A DNA stretch of 64,000 bases from an uncultured Subdoligranulum sp. (lineage in GTDB: Bacteria; Bacillota; Clostridia; Oscillospirales; Ruminococcaceae), in assembly GCA_900545545.1 (NCBI GenBank), contig UQZO01000009.1:1-64000 (forward strand), given 5' to 3'. A program made the translations under genes and the position numbers. Positions 16,761 through 24,560 of the stretch are shown piece by piece. The notes under the pieces were generated by a model that did not search any database, was not told the DNA's origin, and saw nothing but the letters and a program-made list of their open reading frames with translations. Each line of letters starts with the position of its first letter. The stretch's first letter is position 1.

Positions 16761-17186
16761 ATGAAATCGAACAGAGTTGTTCTGGTCCTGGACGGCCAGG
16801 GGGGCGGCATGGGCACCCAGCTCATCAAGATGCTGGCGCCCGCCCTGCCCGCCGACTGTGAGCTGCTGGCCGTGGGTACCAACGTGCTGGCCACCAACGC
16901 CATGCTCAAGGCGGGGGCCCGCCGCGGCGCCACCGGCGAAAACGCCGTGGTGTACAACGCCGCCCGGGCCGACCTGATCCTCGGCCCCATCGGCATGATT
17001 CTGGCCAACGGCATCCTGGGGGAAGTGTCGCCCAAGATGGCCACGGCGGTCTCCGGGTCGGAGGCGGAAAAGATCCTCATCCCCTCCTCCCACTGCGGCG
17101 TGCAGATCGCCGGTACCCAGGACTGCCGCCTGGAAGACTACCTGCAAAACGCCGTGACCCTGGCGCTGCGGGTGCTGGAAGAATGA
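16761..17186 (+). CDS. DUF3842 family protein
   Basis: A 141-residue protein of the uncharacterised DUF3842 family of Firmicutes. The N-terminus VVLVLDGQGGGMGTQLI looks like a glycine-rich nucleotide-binding loop of a small Rossmann-like fold, and GPIGMILANGILGEVSP (about 76-92) is the most conserved family block. ATG 16761 lies 18 bp beyond the MITE-like element, behind AGGGGAGAGG. Its stop overlaps the next start by 4 bp, so the two genes are co-translated. Function unknown. Confidence 0.78.
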   Translation: MKSNRVVLVLDGQGGGMGTQLIKMLAPALPADCELLAVGTNVLATNAMLKAGARRGATGENAVVYNAARADLILGPIGMILANGILGEVSPKMATAVSGSEAEKILIPSSHCGVQIAGTQDCRLEDYLQNAVTLALRVLEE

Positions 17187-17776
17187 GCGCCCTCCTGTCT
17201 GAGGCTGCCGCCCCGGTGCTGGCCGCCGCCCGGGCCCTGGCTGCGGGGGATGCCCCGGCGCTGCTGGCCATCGACGGCCGCTGCGGCAGCGGAAAATCCA
17301 CCCTGGCCGCCTGGCTGGCGGCGCAGCTGCCCTGCAACCTGGTGCATATGGACGATTTCTACCTGCCCCCGGCCGCCCGCCGCCCCGACTGGGCGCAGCA
17401 TCCCGGCGCCAATATGGACTTTGCCCGCCTGCGGGCAGAAGTGCTTGCCCCGCTGCTGGCCGGGCAGCCCGCCCGGTACAGCGCCTACGTCTGCCGCCTG
17501 GGCCGCCGGGAGGAAGCCCGTACCCTTCCGTCCCGCGCCCTGACCATCGTGGAGGGCAGCTACGCCCTGCACCCCGACCTGGCCGTGCCCTTTGCCTGCA
17601 AGGTCTTTGTGACCTGCACGCCGGACTGCCAGCGCCTGCGGCTGCAGCAGCGGGAAGGGGAACACTTTGCGGCGTTTGCCCAGCGGTGGATTCCGCTGGA
17701 AGAGGGGTATCTGGCGGCCTGCACGCCGGAGAAAGCCTGTGATTTTGTGCTGGACACCACCGCCTTGACGGTGTAA
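17183..17776 (+). CDS. Uridine-kinase-like P-loop phosphotransferase
   Basis: A 197-residue kinase of the uridine kinase/phosphoribulokinase superfamily. Walker A is GRCGSGKSTLA (about residue 32), followed by VHMDDFYLPPAAR (about 54), the substrate-binding DDF block, and VEGSYALHPDL (about 117), the equivalent of the Walker B/EG motif. Co-translated with the DUF3842 gene. The true substrate is probably a nucleoside or other small hydroxyl compound; the family annotation is often imprecise. Confidence 0.8.
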   Translation: MSALLSEAAAPVLAAARALAAGDAPALLAIDGRCGSGKSTLAAWLAAQLPCNLVHMDDFYLPPAARRPDWAQHPGANMDFARLRAEVLAPLLAGQPARYSAYVCRLGRREEARTLPSRALTIVEGSYALHPDLAVPFACKVFVTCTPDCQRLRLQQREGEHFAAFAQRWIPLEEGYLAACTPEKACDFVLDTTALTV

Positions 17777-17787
17777 AATAACAAACG

Positions 17788-17850
17788 GTTCCTTTGAGAA
17801 AAGCCAGGAAGGCAACGGCTGCCCAGAAGGGCGGCGCCGGAACACTTTTT
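17788..17850 (+). promoter_or_regulatory. Structured 5' leader of the ECF S gene, candidate riboswitch
   Basis: The 94-base gap folds on paper into a multi-branched structure: an outer GTTCC/GGAAC pair (17788-17792 with 17839-17843), a small GCC/GGC arm, and a CTGCCC-AGAA-GGGCGG arm (17819-17834). CTTTTT follows at 17845-17850, then the ribosome site. I could not match it to the THF, preQ1, TPP, FMN, cobalamin or ZTP consensus. Confidence 0.35.
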
Positions 17851-17870
17851 GATGAGGAGAGATTCCCTGT

Positions 17871-18422
17871 ATGAAAACCCAAGCAAAAACCTATAAACTG
17901 GTATTGTCGGCGCTGTTTCTGGCGCTCTGCCTGGTGCTGCCCATCGTCACCGGCGGCATCCCGGCCATCGGCAACATGCTGCTGCCCATGCACATCCCCG
18001 TGCTGCTCTGCGGCCTGATCTGCGGCTGGCAGTACGGCCTGGTCATCGGCTTTGTGGCCCCGCTGCTGCGCTCGGTACTCTTCGGCATGCCGCCCATGTA
18101 CCCCGTGGCCATCGCCATGGCCTTTGAGCTGGCCGCCTACGGCCTCATCATCGGCCTGGTCTATGCCGCTGTGCACAAGCGCGGCATCGCGGCGCTGTAC
18201 GGCAGCCTCATCGCCGCCATGATCGGCGGCCGCCTGGTCTGGGGCCTGGCCGAGATCGTCCTGCTGGGCCTGGCCGGCAATGCCTTCACCATGCAGGCAT
18301 TCCTGTCCGGTGCGCTGCTTTCCGCCGTGCCCGGCATCGTGCTGCAGCTGGTGCTCATCCCTGCTGTGATGGTCGCCCTCGACCGCACCGGCGTGGTGCG
18401 GTTCCAGCGCGCCGAGGGGTAA
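17871..18422 (+). CDS. ECF transporter S component (vitamin uptake)
   Basis: A 183-residue integral membrane protein with about six helices, the substrate-binding S component of an energy-coupling factor transporter. LPMHIPVLLCGLICGW (about residues 40-55) and LRSVLFGMPPMYPVAIAMAFELAAYG (about 65-90) are typical of the PanT/FolT-like group of clostridia, so pantothenate is a reasonable guess. The shared A and T components are encoded elsewhere. GGAGAG precedes ATG 17871. Confidence 0.78.
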   Translation: MKTQAKTYKLVLSALFLALCLVLPIVTGGIPAIGNMLLPMHIPVLLCGLICGWQYGLVIGFVAPLLRSVLFGMPPMYPVAIAMAFELAAYGLIIGLVYAAVHKRGIAALYGSLIAAMIGGRLVWGLAEIVLLGLAGNAFTMQAFLSGALLSAVPGIVLQLVLIPAVMVALDRTGVVRFQRAEG

Positions 18423-18451
18423 GGAAAACCCCCTATCAATTTCCACAACAA

Positions 18452-18477
18452 GCCGCGCAGGAAGCGCGGCGTTTTTT
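18452..18477 (+). terminator. Terminator after the ECF S gene
   Basis: A 7-bp GC stem (18452-18458 with 18464-18470) followed by GTTTTTT. Confidence 0.9.
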
Positions 18478-18490
18478 GTCGGGAAGATGC

Positions 18491-18520
18491 TTGTTATTTT
18501 GCCACGGATTGTGGTATACT
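18491..18520 (+). promoter_or_regulatory. Promoter
   Basis: TTGTTA (18491-18496), an 18-bp spacer and TATACT (18515-18520), with TG two bases before the -10 (extended -10-like). Confidence 0.6.
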
Positions 18521-18556
18521 GTAAACAAATTGTTACCATTGAGAGGAGGCGCCCGT

Positions 18557-19075
18557 ATGGGCCTGATCGCAGCGATCCAGAATAAAACCGAACAAGCCCG
18601 TGCCCGGGAGCGCATCCGTCCGCTGCTGGAAAGCCGTATGATGCGGGATATTCTTTTGGAGATCGGCCAGCGCGGCACCGAAAAGCTGGACCCCCAGAGC
18701 GTGCCCTTGGCCCAGCGTCCCCGCGCCGCCAAACTGGCCGCCGAATGCGGTACCGCCGGCCTGCACCAGAGCGTGATCCGCGAGGTGGTGCTGGATGAGG
18801 CGGGCATCACCCTGTACGCCGGCAACGATGAAATTCCCTTCCTCTACGGCGACTACAACTACGAAAACATCGAGGACACCGACTGCCTGCCCGCCGTGGC
18901 CCAGTACCTGGTGCAGCGGCTGCGCGGCTACTACAACATCAGCCGCACCTTCTACACCGTGCCCAAGCACAACGGCCGTACCGTGGTAGAAAAGACCAAG
19001 CAGGTGTTCATCCGCCGCCACCACGAGGATACCCCCTTTGACCCCAAACCCACCCAGAAACAGCGCCTGTTCTGA
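18557..19075 (+). CDS. Uncharacterised conserved protein
   Basis: A 172-residue soluble protein with no signal peptide or membrane segment. The N-terminal 60 residues are basic and helical; the C-terminal half holds IPFLYGDYNYENIEDTDCLPAVAQYL, then a basic VVEKTKQVFIRRHHE tail. It is possibly of the DUF6145-type group seen in clostridia, but I cannot confirm that. GAGAGGAGG precedes ATG 18557 and it has its own promoter. It is the last chromosomal protein gene before the tRNA/ICE junction. Confidence 0.65.
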   Translation: MGLIAAIQNKTEQARARERIRPLLESRMMRDILLEIGQRGTEKLDPQSVPLAQRPRAAKLAAECGTAGLHQSVIREVVLDEAGITLYAGNDEIPFLYGDYNYENIEDTDCLPAVAQYLVQRLRGYYNISRTFYTVPKHNGRTVVEKTKQVFIRRHHEDTPFDPKPTQKQRLF

Positions 19076-19085
19076 GGGGGATGCG

Positions 19086-19114
19086 TTGACAGCACGCCCA
19101 AACTTTGCTATAAT
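19086..19114 (+). promoter_or_regulatory. Consensus promoter of the tRNA-Ser locus
   Basis: TTGACA (19086-19091), 17 bp, TATAAT (19109-19114): a full sigma-A consensus. Transcription would start near 19121 and run directly into the first broken tRNA-Ser copy. Confidence 0.8.
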
Positions 19115-19144
19115 AAACTGTACGCCGTACATAACGGCGCAGAT

Positions 19145-19187
19145 GGAGCATTACTCAAGAGGTCGAAGAGGTCGCACTCGAAAGTTT
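19145..19187 (+). pseudogene. 5' half of a tRNA-Ser gene (degenerate copy 1)
   Basis: GGAGCAT then TACTCAAGAGGTCGAAGAGG resembles the acceptor strand and D-arm (stem CTC/GAG) of a class II tRNA-Ser, followed by GCACTCGAAAG at the anticodon-loop position. The anticodon stem no longer pairs and no variable arm, T-arm or acceptor 3' strand follows. Confidence 0.6.
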
Positions 19188-19333
19188 GCAGCCCACTGGC
19201 CGATTCGTCCGCCGCGAATGGCGTGACGGCGGGATTTCCCCGGGGTATGGTTCCGGTTTTTATCCGCTTATCTTGCACCGAAATCTTGCATTTTTCCGAA
19301 AGGTTTGCAAGGCGGTGCTGGACAATTAAATAG

Positions 19334-19378
19334 GGAGATGTACTCAAGAGGTCGTAAGAGGGAGCACTCGAAATGCTA
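19334..19378 (+). pseudogene. 5' half of a tRNA-Ser(CGA) gene (copy 2)
   Basis: GGAGATG, D-arm TACTCAAGAGGTCGTAAGAGG and an anticodon arm GAGCA-CTCGAAA-TGCTA (4 of 5 pairs, anticodon CGA) are clear, but similarity to tRNA stops just after the anticodon stem. The 15 bases AGCACTCGAAATGCT (19363-19377) are identical in the intact tRNA at 19618-19632. Confidence 0.72.
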
Positions 19379-19589
19379 ATTGCCTCGTGGAGCCCCCTTT
19401 TTGCGGACCTGCATAAGAATCAGTTTTTTTGAGGATTCAAAAAGTACCTCTTCATGGAGTTCTTTCCTGCGTTCTTTCCTTTTTCCAAAACCCCTTTGGA
19501 ATCTCGTAGAAACAGGTTTTTCTACCATGTTCCACGAAGTTCCGATATGCAACAAAAAGACATCCGGGAAACCGGTTGATCTCATAGAT

Positions 19590-19677
19590 GGAGAGTTGTC
19601 CGAGTGGTCGATGGTGCAGCACTCGAAATGCTGTGTCCCGAAAGGGACCTAGGGTTCGAATCCCTAACTCTCCGCCA
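19590..19677 (+). tRNA. tRNA-Ser(CGA), intact, with encoded CCA
   Basis: Acceptor GGAGAGT (19590-19596) pairs perfectly with ACTCTCC (19667-19673); discriminator G and CCA follow. The anticodon stem CAGCA/TGCTG encloses CTCGAAA, anticodon CGA (19624-19626). A long variable arm (GTCCC GAAA GGGAC) and a T-arm with GGTTCGAATCC are present. It reads UCG serine codons. The integrase gene starts just downstream, so its 3' end is the likely attachment site of the ICE. Confidence 0.95.
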
Positions 19678-19681
19678 AATG

Positions 19682-19716
19682 AAGCAAGGATGGTGACATC
19701 CTTGCTTTATTTTTTT
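19682..19716 (+). terminator. Terminator of tRNA-Ser
   Basis: An 11-bp perfect stem (19682-19692 with 19697-19707), GTGA loop, then a T-rich run to 19716. Confidence 0.85.
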
Positions 19717-19727
19717 GCAAAAACGAA
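19713..19727. repeat. 15-bp direct repeat flanking int (copy 1)
   Basis: TTTTGCAAAAACGAA occurs here and, identically and in the same orientation, at 21177-21191, so the two copies bracket the integrase gene. They may be arm-type integrase binding sites. Confidence 0.7.
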
Positions 19728-19753
19728 TAGGGTATTGGCGACCGAGGAAAAAC

Positions 19754-21106
19754 TCAGGGGGCAGTACCATGCCGGGGATCCGTGAGCTCAGAATCGGTGG
19801 AAGGAGCATGATCGGTAGATGCCCTGAACAATCCGGTGGTGAGCATGGAAGCGGAAAGAAGCATGGAGTCTTCCAGATCCAGATGGGCGTAGAGGTTGGC
19901 GGTGGTGCCGTAGTCGCTGTGGCCCAGCCAGGCCTGAATCTGCTTCATGGATACGCCATTGCGCAGCAGAAGGCTCGCACAGCTGTGACGGGTATCATGG
20001 AAACGAATCTTCCGTAGACCATGTTTCCGCAGAAACTTGGGAAATTCCGTGGAAATATAGTCGGGATGGATCAGTTCTCCAATCTCGTTGACATAGACAT
20101 AACCGATGTAATCCTTCACATAGGAGCCTTTGAAGAGTTCGCGCTCGTATTTTTGCTTTTCCATCAGGGCCAGCAGCTTTTCGCGGAAGAGCGGAATCAG
20201 CGGCAGAGTTCGCAGGCTGGACTTGTTCTTGGTTTTGTCTTTTGCGTAGCGGCTGACCTTTCCTTTGCCCTTTCTCCGGTAGGTTGTTACCGTGTGGGCG
20301 ATGGTGAAGGTGTTGTGCTCAAAATCGAAGTTGTGCCACTGAAGCCCTACGATCTCGCTGCGGCGCAGGCCATAGAACAGGCCGAAGTAAACGGCAAGTT
20401 CCAATTTGGTCCCTTCAGCCAGGCGCATACACTCCAGAGCCTCCTCCGGCGTGTAGAAACTGCCGATGAATTTCTCGGTGGTAGGCCGCTGATGGTGGGC
20501 TGCATTATGGCCGATCAGATTGTCCTCCACCGCACATTCCAGTGCCGCATGGATATTGGCATGGTAGCGGGCAACGGTGGTCCCTTTTTTGCCGGCAATG
20601 CCGTGCTCGGGGTCCCCGATGCGTTCCGAGCGGTAGAACTCTTTCAGATCTTTTGCCTCCAGCTCGGCCAGAGTAATGCCCTTCTCTTTGAAATAAGGAT
20701 AGATATGCTTTTCAACAGACTCGCAGTACCCGGCATAAGTGACAGGGTCTACTTCGATTTCCTTGCAGGAAAGCCAGGAGAGCATATAGTCGGCAAAAAG
20801 CATATTGCCGTAAGGATTCGCAGGGGCGTTCCGCACAGAACCATCGGGAGTCCGGGCGGTGGATGACTTGCCTTTCTTGCGGGGTGCAGAGTTGGACGGC
20901 GAACCATTGCCATCGGAGATCCGCTCCCCATATTCGTTATAATTCATTCGGAAATCCAAAAGAGTTTCCTCTGCCGCACGTTTGTTTCCCCTCTTGGCAG
21001 CAATGCCGGTGGAAATCCATTTCTGGAAGCGGCGACCGTCAGGATGCTTGCAGTTCAGCACTACATAGTAATATTCTTTTTTGACTTGAAGGTGGCCTGA
21101 TAACAC
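19754..21106 (-). CDS. int: Tyrosine-type site-specific integrase
   Basis: A 450-residue tyrosine recombinase that inserts and excises the element. It has an N-terminal arm-binding region, a SAM-like core-binding domain around FADYMLSWLSCKEIEVDP (about residues 105-185), and a catalytic domain with R in YGLRRSEIVGL (about 248), HDTRHSCASLLL (about 369) and the nucleophile in GTTANLYAHL (about 405). It reads toward the tRNA end, the usual ICE layout. It starts at GTG 21106 behind AAAGGAGGT. A short low-complexity linker (about residues 65-95) separates the first two domains. Confidence 0.95.
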   Translation of the reverse strand: MLSGHLQVKKEYYYVVLNCKHPDGRRFQKWISTGIAAKRGNKRAAEETLLDFRMNYNEYGERISDGNGSPSNSAPRKKGKSSTARTPDGSVRNAPANPYGNMLFADYMLSWLSCKEIEVDPVTYAGYCESVEKHIYPYFKEKGITLAELEAKDLKEFYRSERIGDPEHGIAGKKGTTVARYHANIHAALECAVEDNLIGHNAAHHQRPTTEKFIGSFYTPEEALECMRLAEGTKLELAVYFGLFYGLRRSEIVGLQWHNFDFEHNTFTIAHTVTTYRRKGKGKVSRYAKDKTKNKSSLRTLPLIPLFREKLLALMEKQKYERELFKGSYVKDYIGYVYVNEIGELIHPDYISTEFPKFLRKHGLRKIRFHDTRHSCASLLLRNGVSMKQIQAWLGHSDYGTTANLYAHLDLEDSMLLSASMLTTGLFRASTDHAPSTDSELTDPRHGTAP

Positions 21107-21176
21107 AAAAATACCTCCTTTTCAATTGCCACCTGCCATTGACATTTCCAATTATATCATACGGCAGAGAAGTGCC

Positions 21177-21191
21177 TTTTGCAAAAACGAA
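21177..21191. repeat. 15-bp direct repeat flanking int (copy 2)
   Basis: Identical to 19713-19727; it lies between the integrase and excisionase genes. Confidence 0.7.
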
Positions 21192-21209
21192 CCCAAAAAA
21201 GATGGCGCA

Positions 21210-21434
21210 TTACTGTCTGGCATCCTCAATACCTAGGTATTCGATGAGATAACTTTTGGGGATGCGAAACAGCCGGCCAACGTTCTGCTTTTTAAGCTCA
21301 CCACGCCGAATCATGGCGTAAACGGTCTTGGTACATACGCCTAACAGTTCGCTGACCTGTTCTACTGTCAGCACGTCAGGGTAATCCCGGAGCTTGCGCA
21401 GAGTTCTTCGATTATAAGGAGATAGTTGATTCAT
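21210..21434 (-). CDS. xis: Excisionase-like helix-turn-helix protein
   Basis: A 74-residue MerR-like/excisionase-family DNA-binding protein. The core LTVEQVSELLGVCTKTVYAMIRRGELKKQNVGRLFRIP is the standard excisionase HTH with its wing, which bends DNA at the att site and directs the integrase toward excision. It lies directly upstream of int on the same strand; a 100-bp gap holds one of the 15-bp direct repeats. GGAGGTTCACGA precedes ATG 21434. Confidence 0.85.
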   Translation of the reverse strand: MNQLSPYNRRTLRKLRDYPDVLTVEQVSELLGVCTKTVYAMIRRGELKKQNVGRLFRIPKSYLIEYLGIEDARQ

Positions 21435-21830
21435 TCGTGAACCTCCGTGATTAGAAATGTAGTATGTAAGGTGCGTCCTATCCTATTTTACGCAGGGACA
21501 GCCTTCCGGCAGCAAAGATAAAGCCTCAGGCAGGGGGGCATCCGTTATCTCCGCACAGCTTATCAAATAATTTGTCGATTTTCCTGATATCAATAGGTTA
21601 TAAGTAACGGATTCATATCAGGGACAGCATCCCACTACATCGGCTGGTTCCTGCGCCCTTCCGACCGCGTATATATCGCACCGATGGGGATGCCTGTTCG
21701 GTTTTCAAGGTTCTGTAAAGAAAATAGTAGAAGGAAGAGGAAAACTGACCATCTTTTCAAAATTCTGTTGCCGCTGGCGTACTCCCGCCGTATAACAGCG
21801 TATAAAACACACATAAAGGAGTTGCGCAAT
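21435..21830. other. Divergent intergenic region before parM
   Basis: About 395 bp between divergent xis and parM-like genes with no supported gene. It holds an inverted repeat CCTGATAT/ATATCAGG (21583-21590 with 21615-21622) and a further short repeat, ACGGATTC. It must contain the promoters for both directions and could contain parC-like sites for the adjacent segregation genes. I see no iteron array. Confidence 0.5.
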
Positions 21831-22754
21831 ATGGTAATTAGTATTGATCACGGAAATCGTCAGGTGAAAACAGTACATAAGGTATTTGTCTCTGGTCTGG
21901 TGGAGAGTAGCGTGCGGCCTGCGCTGGGGGAAGAATACATTTTGTATAATAACCGGTATTTTTCACTGACTGAACATCGGCTCGCTTATCGCCGCGACAA
22001 GAGCAAGGACGAATCCTTTTTTCTTCTTTCTCTGTTTGGCATTGCTTACGAAATCCTGGCCGCTGGCGCTTATTCAGCCGGACAGACCACCTCGGTGGAT
22101 CTCTTGATCGGATTGCCGCCAGCCCACTTTGGGGCACAGTACCGTGATTTCGAGGCGTACTTCAAACGCGGCGTGGTCAATTTCCAATTAGGAAACAAGC
22201 CTTTCTCGGTGTACTTCAACAGTGTTACGGCCTATCCGCAGGCTTATGCGGCGGCTATGACGGTTTTTGGACAACTTCGGCCGCTGAGTAAGTGTGTTGT
22301 TTTGGATATCGGTGGATTTACTGCGGACTATATGTTGCTCAAAAAAGGAGTACCGGATCTTTCCGATTGCAGCTCGCTAGAGTATGGTGTGATTCTGTTG
22401 TACAATCGGATCATCAATACAGTCAACAGTGCCCATGATCTGCTTCTTGACGAGTACGATGTTGATAGCGTACTGACCGGGCGCAATGATACACTGCCAG
22501 ATTATGTGCAGGAACTGATTCACGGTCAGGCGCGGCAATTTGTGGAAGAATTGTTTGGGCAGCTGCGCGAACGGATGATCGATCTGCGCGTGACCACACC
22601 TGTCTTTGTTGGTGGAGGATCCATCTTGCTGCGCCCCCATCTGGAAGAAGCGGGCCGCTGGCAATCCTGTCTTTTTGTAGATGACATTCATGCCAACGCC
22701 AAGGGCTATGAGATCATCTACCGTGCACGGTTGGCCAGTAAAGGGCATGCGTAA
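21831..22754 (+). CDS. ParM/Alp-type actin-like segregation ATPase
   Basis: A 307-residue actin-fold protein. Phosphate 1 loop IDHGNRQVK is at residue 5, phosphate 2 LDIGGFTADYMLL near 160, and the adenosine motif FVGGGSILL near 265. ParM-like proteins polymerise into filaments that push plasmid copies apart; in ICEs they are thought to stabilise the excised circle. ATG 21831 follows AAAGGAG; upstream in-frame sequence is not conserved in style. The partner gene starts in its stop codon (TAATG). Confidence 0.82.
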   Translation: MVISIDHGNRQVKTVHKVFVSGLVESSVRPALGEEYILYNNRYFSLTEHRLAYRRDKSKDESFFLLSLFGIAYEILAAGAYSAGQTTSVDLLIGLPPAHFGAQYRDFEAYFKRGVVNFQLGNKPFSVYFNSVTAYPQAYAAAMTVFGQLRPLSKCVVLDIGGFTADYMLLKKGVPDLSDCSSLEYGVILLYNRIINTVNSAHDLLLDEYDVDSVLTGRNDTLPDYVQELIHGQARQFVEELFGQLRERMIDLRVTTPVFVGGGSILLRPHLEEAGRWQSCLFVDDIHANAKGYEIIYRARLASKGHA

Positions 22755-23143
22755 TGGGCGGCAAAAAGCAGCCGGGGCGATTTACCATTCAGTTCAATCT
22801 CTCCGATCCGCAACAGCGGCAGGTAATCGAACTGCTGAATGAACAAGGGCGCCGTAAGGCAGTCTTTTTGACAGCGGCGGTCTTGAGTTACTGTGGAAAA
22901 AATAATGTGACTCAGATATTGCCCCAGCCACAAATGGATTTGGAAGTCATCGAAAAAGTGGTAAGAAGTGTGCTGGAAAGCGTCTCACTTCAGAGTACCA
23001 AGCCTGAAAACGGTATGCAGGATAAGGCGGAACCGAAGTGTGTTCAGACATCGGACCTGTCTGAAAAGCCGACTGAAACAACAGATTTGCCGGATGATGT
23101 AATGGACTCTATTTGTGAGATGATTGATGCCTTTCGCATATAA
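22754..23143 (+). CDS. ParR-like adaptor of the segregation system
   Basis: A 129-residue protein. The N-terminal 45 residues, GRFTIQFNLSDPQQRQVIELLNEQG, look like a ribbon-helix-helix DNA-binding domain (a beta strand, then two helices); the rest is acidic and probably disordered with a helical C-terminal tip, as in ParR proteins that bind the ParM filament end. The TAATG overlap with the actin-like gene supports a two-gene segregation cassette. Assignment is by context and shape, not by a diagnostic motif. Confidence 0.68.
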   Translation: MGGKKQPGRFTIQFNLSDPQQRQVIELLNEQGRRKAVFLTAAVLSYCGKNNVTQILPQPQMDLEVIEKVVRSVLESVSLQSTKPENGMQDKAEPKCVQTSDLSEKPTETTDLPDDVMDSICEMIDAFRI

Positions 23144-23184
23144 AAGCAAGGAAACGGCAAAAGACGGGATACAAGAATAGAAAA

Positions 23185-23221
23185 GCGCCGGAATTTGTGT
23201 GGTATGCACAAATTCTGGCGC
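23185..23221 (+). terminator. Terminator of the segregation cassette
   Basis: A 15-bp stem with one G-T pair (23185-23199 with 23207-23221), followed by TTGTTGTTG. Confidence 0.75.
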
Positions 23222-23806
23222 TTGTTGTTGTAGGAATAAACGAGGTCTATATCGAAAAATGCAGTAATTTGAACCGGTCGGGTAAACGTGGTCACGGGCC
23301 GTGGCCGCAATGACAATCATCAAACGTATGGATCATGCTTTCATTTTGAGAATAAAGCAAGTGGACCTTTTGTTAGACAATAGTGCAAATTTCGTCATAT
23401 TTTGCTAAATTTAGAGTTTATACTAATGGAAGTTTCGAAATAGAGCTTTTGAAGCTGCGTCTTTTGGATTTTGTCGGCCAGGCCAGGGCCCGTTCCGGAA
23501 TATTGCATCGAATATATCTGTTTTATATCAAACAAGAGGGATGTCTCTCTTCATCATCCGGGTATCTGGAAGGAGCCGGAATATAATTTACGGATTTTCC
23601 AAATGCGTTGCGCGTAGAGAAATCATCTTGCGCAGGATGTTTGATACACAATTTTTCTGCATATAAAAAAATCTGATTTGTGGTCAAAAAAGCGACAGTT
23701 CCTGCTATTTTTCTATGAATGAAAAAAGCAGAGGACGGCCGCTTGAGATAAGGCAGAAAAGTGGTCTCTTTGTGGTCACCTGACGATGACAAGGAGGCAA
23801 AAGGAG
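23222..23806. other. AT-rich gene-free stretch
   Basis: About 585 bp without a convincing gene. A short frame from GTG 23383 lacks a ribosome site. Promoter-like elements for the downstream sigma-like gene may lie in the AT-rich part (23640-23760). GTGGTC occurs three times between 23679 and 23778. I see no RNA gene. Confidence 0.5.
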
Positions 23807-24253
23807 ATGGTACAAAAAAACTACCGGAACGCTGGAAAAACATATGATGAACGATTACAGAATGCCTTTACGGCCTATTTGCTAAGGGCTGCAAGAAATG
23901 AACAACGTCGGTGCTCTTTCCTGCACAGGCGAGCACAGGCGTTATTGTTAAACCAGGCGGAAAGTGAGCTGTTTGAAAACGGCCGTGTGGATTTCAGGGC
24001 GTTGGAAAGACCTCCTGATCATGATAAAAATCCCCGTTCATGGCATGAATTCCTGCAGAATCTTGATTCTCAGCGCCTATACAAAGTGCTTCAGAAATTG
24101 ACGGATGCAGAAGCCAATATCCTCTTTTTGCATGTGATTCTGGATCTTCGATACACCGATATTGAGAGAATTACCAAGATGCCCGCTGAGGAAGTCCAGC
24201 ATCGCTACACCATGGTAATCCGCAAAATTCGCCGTGCAATGGAAAGTAGGTAA
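23807..24253 (+). CDS. Small sigma-70-like transcription factor
   Basis: A 148-residue protein resembling the orf7-type sigma-like factors of Tn916-group elements. The C-terminal third, KLTDAEANILFLHVILDLRYTDIERITKMPAEEVQHRYTMVIRKIRRAM, has the layout of sigma region 4 with its HTH. The N-terminal part is basic and helical, possibly a region 2 remnant. ATG 23807 was chosen because AAGGAGG lies 10 bases upstream; ATG 23786 would place that ribosome site inside the gene. It is probably a regulator of element genes. Confidence 0.72.
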   Translation: MVQKNYRNAGKTYDERLQNAFTAYLLRAARNEQRRCSFLHRRAQALLLNQAESELFENGRVDFRALERPPDHDKNPRSWHEFLQNLDSQRLYKVLQKLTDAEANILFLHVILDLRYTDIERITKMPAEEVQHRYTMVIRKIRRAMESR

Positions 24254-24257
24254 AGCC

Positions 24258-24461
24258 ATGAGCTTTGAGGAACTGCTGGACAGAGCGAAAGATAATGATT
24301 CTGAGGCAATTCTTGAGTTGTTCGAGATGTACAGACCTCTTCTTGTGACTTACTCCATGCTGGATGGAAGATTTGATCCAGACACCTGGCAGCAACAGTG
24401 TCAGCAGTTTCTGGTCGCAATCAAAAGATTTGATAAAAAGCGTATAGATACAGAAAAATAA
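24258..24461 (+). CDS. Orf8-like helix-turn-helix protein
   Basis: A 67-residue acidic helical protein, MSFEELLDRAKDNDSEAILE.., of the HTH-domain family found beside sigma-like genes in Tn916/Tn1549-type elements. It lies 4 bp after the sigma-like gene, so the pair is an operon. The region DSEAILELFEMYRPLLVTYS recalls sigma region 2 core helices, so the two small proteins may together act as a split sigma factor. Confidence 0.65.
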   Translation: MSFEELLDRAKDNDSEAILELFEMYRPLLVTYSMLDGRFDPDTWQQQCQQFLVAIKRFDKKRIDTEK

Positions 24462-24560
24462 TCATATCACTGTAGAACACCAACGGCAGGGAATCGTGAA
24501 AAGGAACCCCTGCCGTTTTGATTTGGAAGTTTGTGCTACACTACAATAGGAGGTGAGCTC

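Noticed and set aside
17788..17870. THF, preQ1 or other known riboswitch before the ECF S gene
   Set aside because: None of the conserved cores I know could be placed; it is kept only as an unnamed structured leader.
21583..21622. oriT candidate in the xis-parM gap
   Set aside because: Only one 8-bp inverted repeat, no relaxase gene nearby; evidence too thin.
23383..23586. 67-residue frame in the AT-rich gap
   Set aside because: GTG start without a ribosome site, no motif, and poor codon resemblance to ICE genes.
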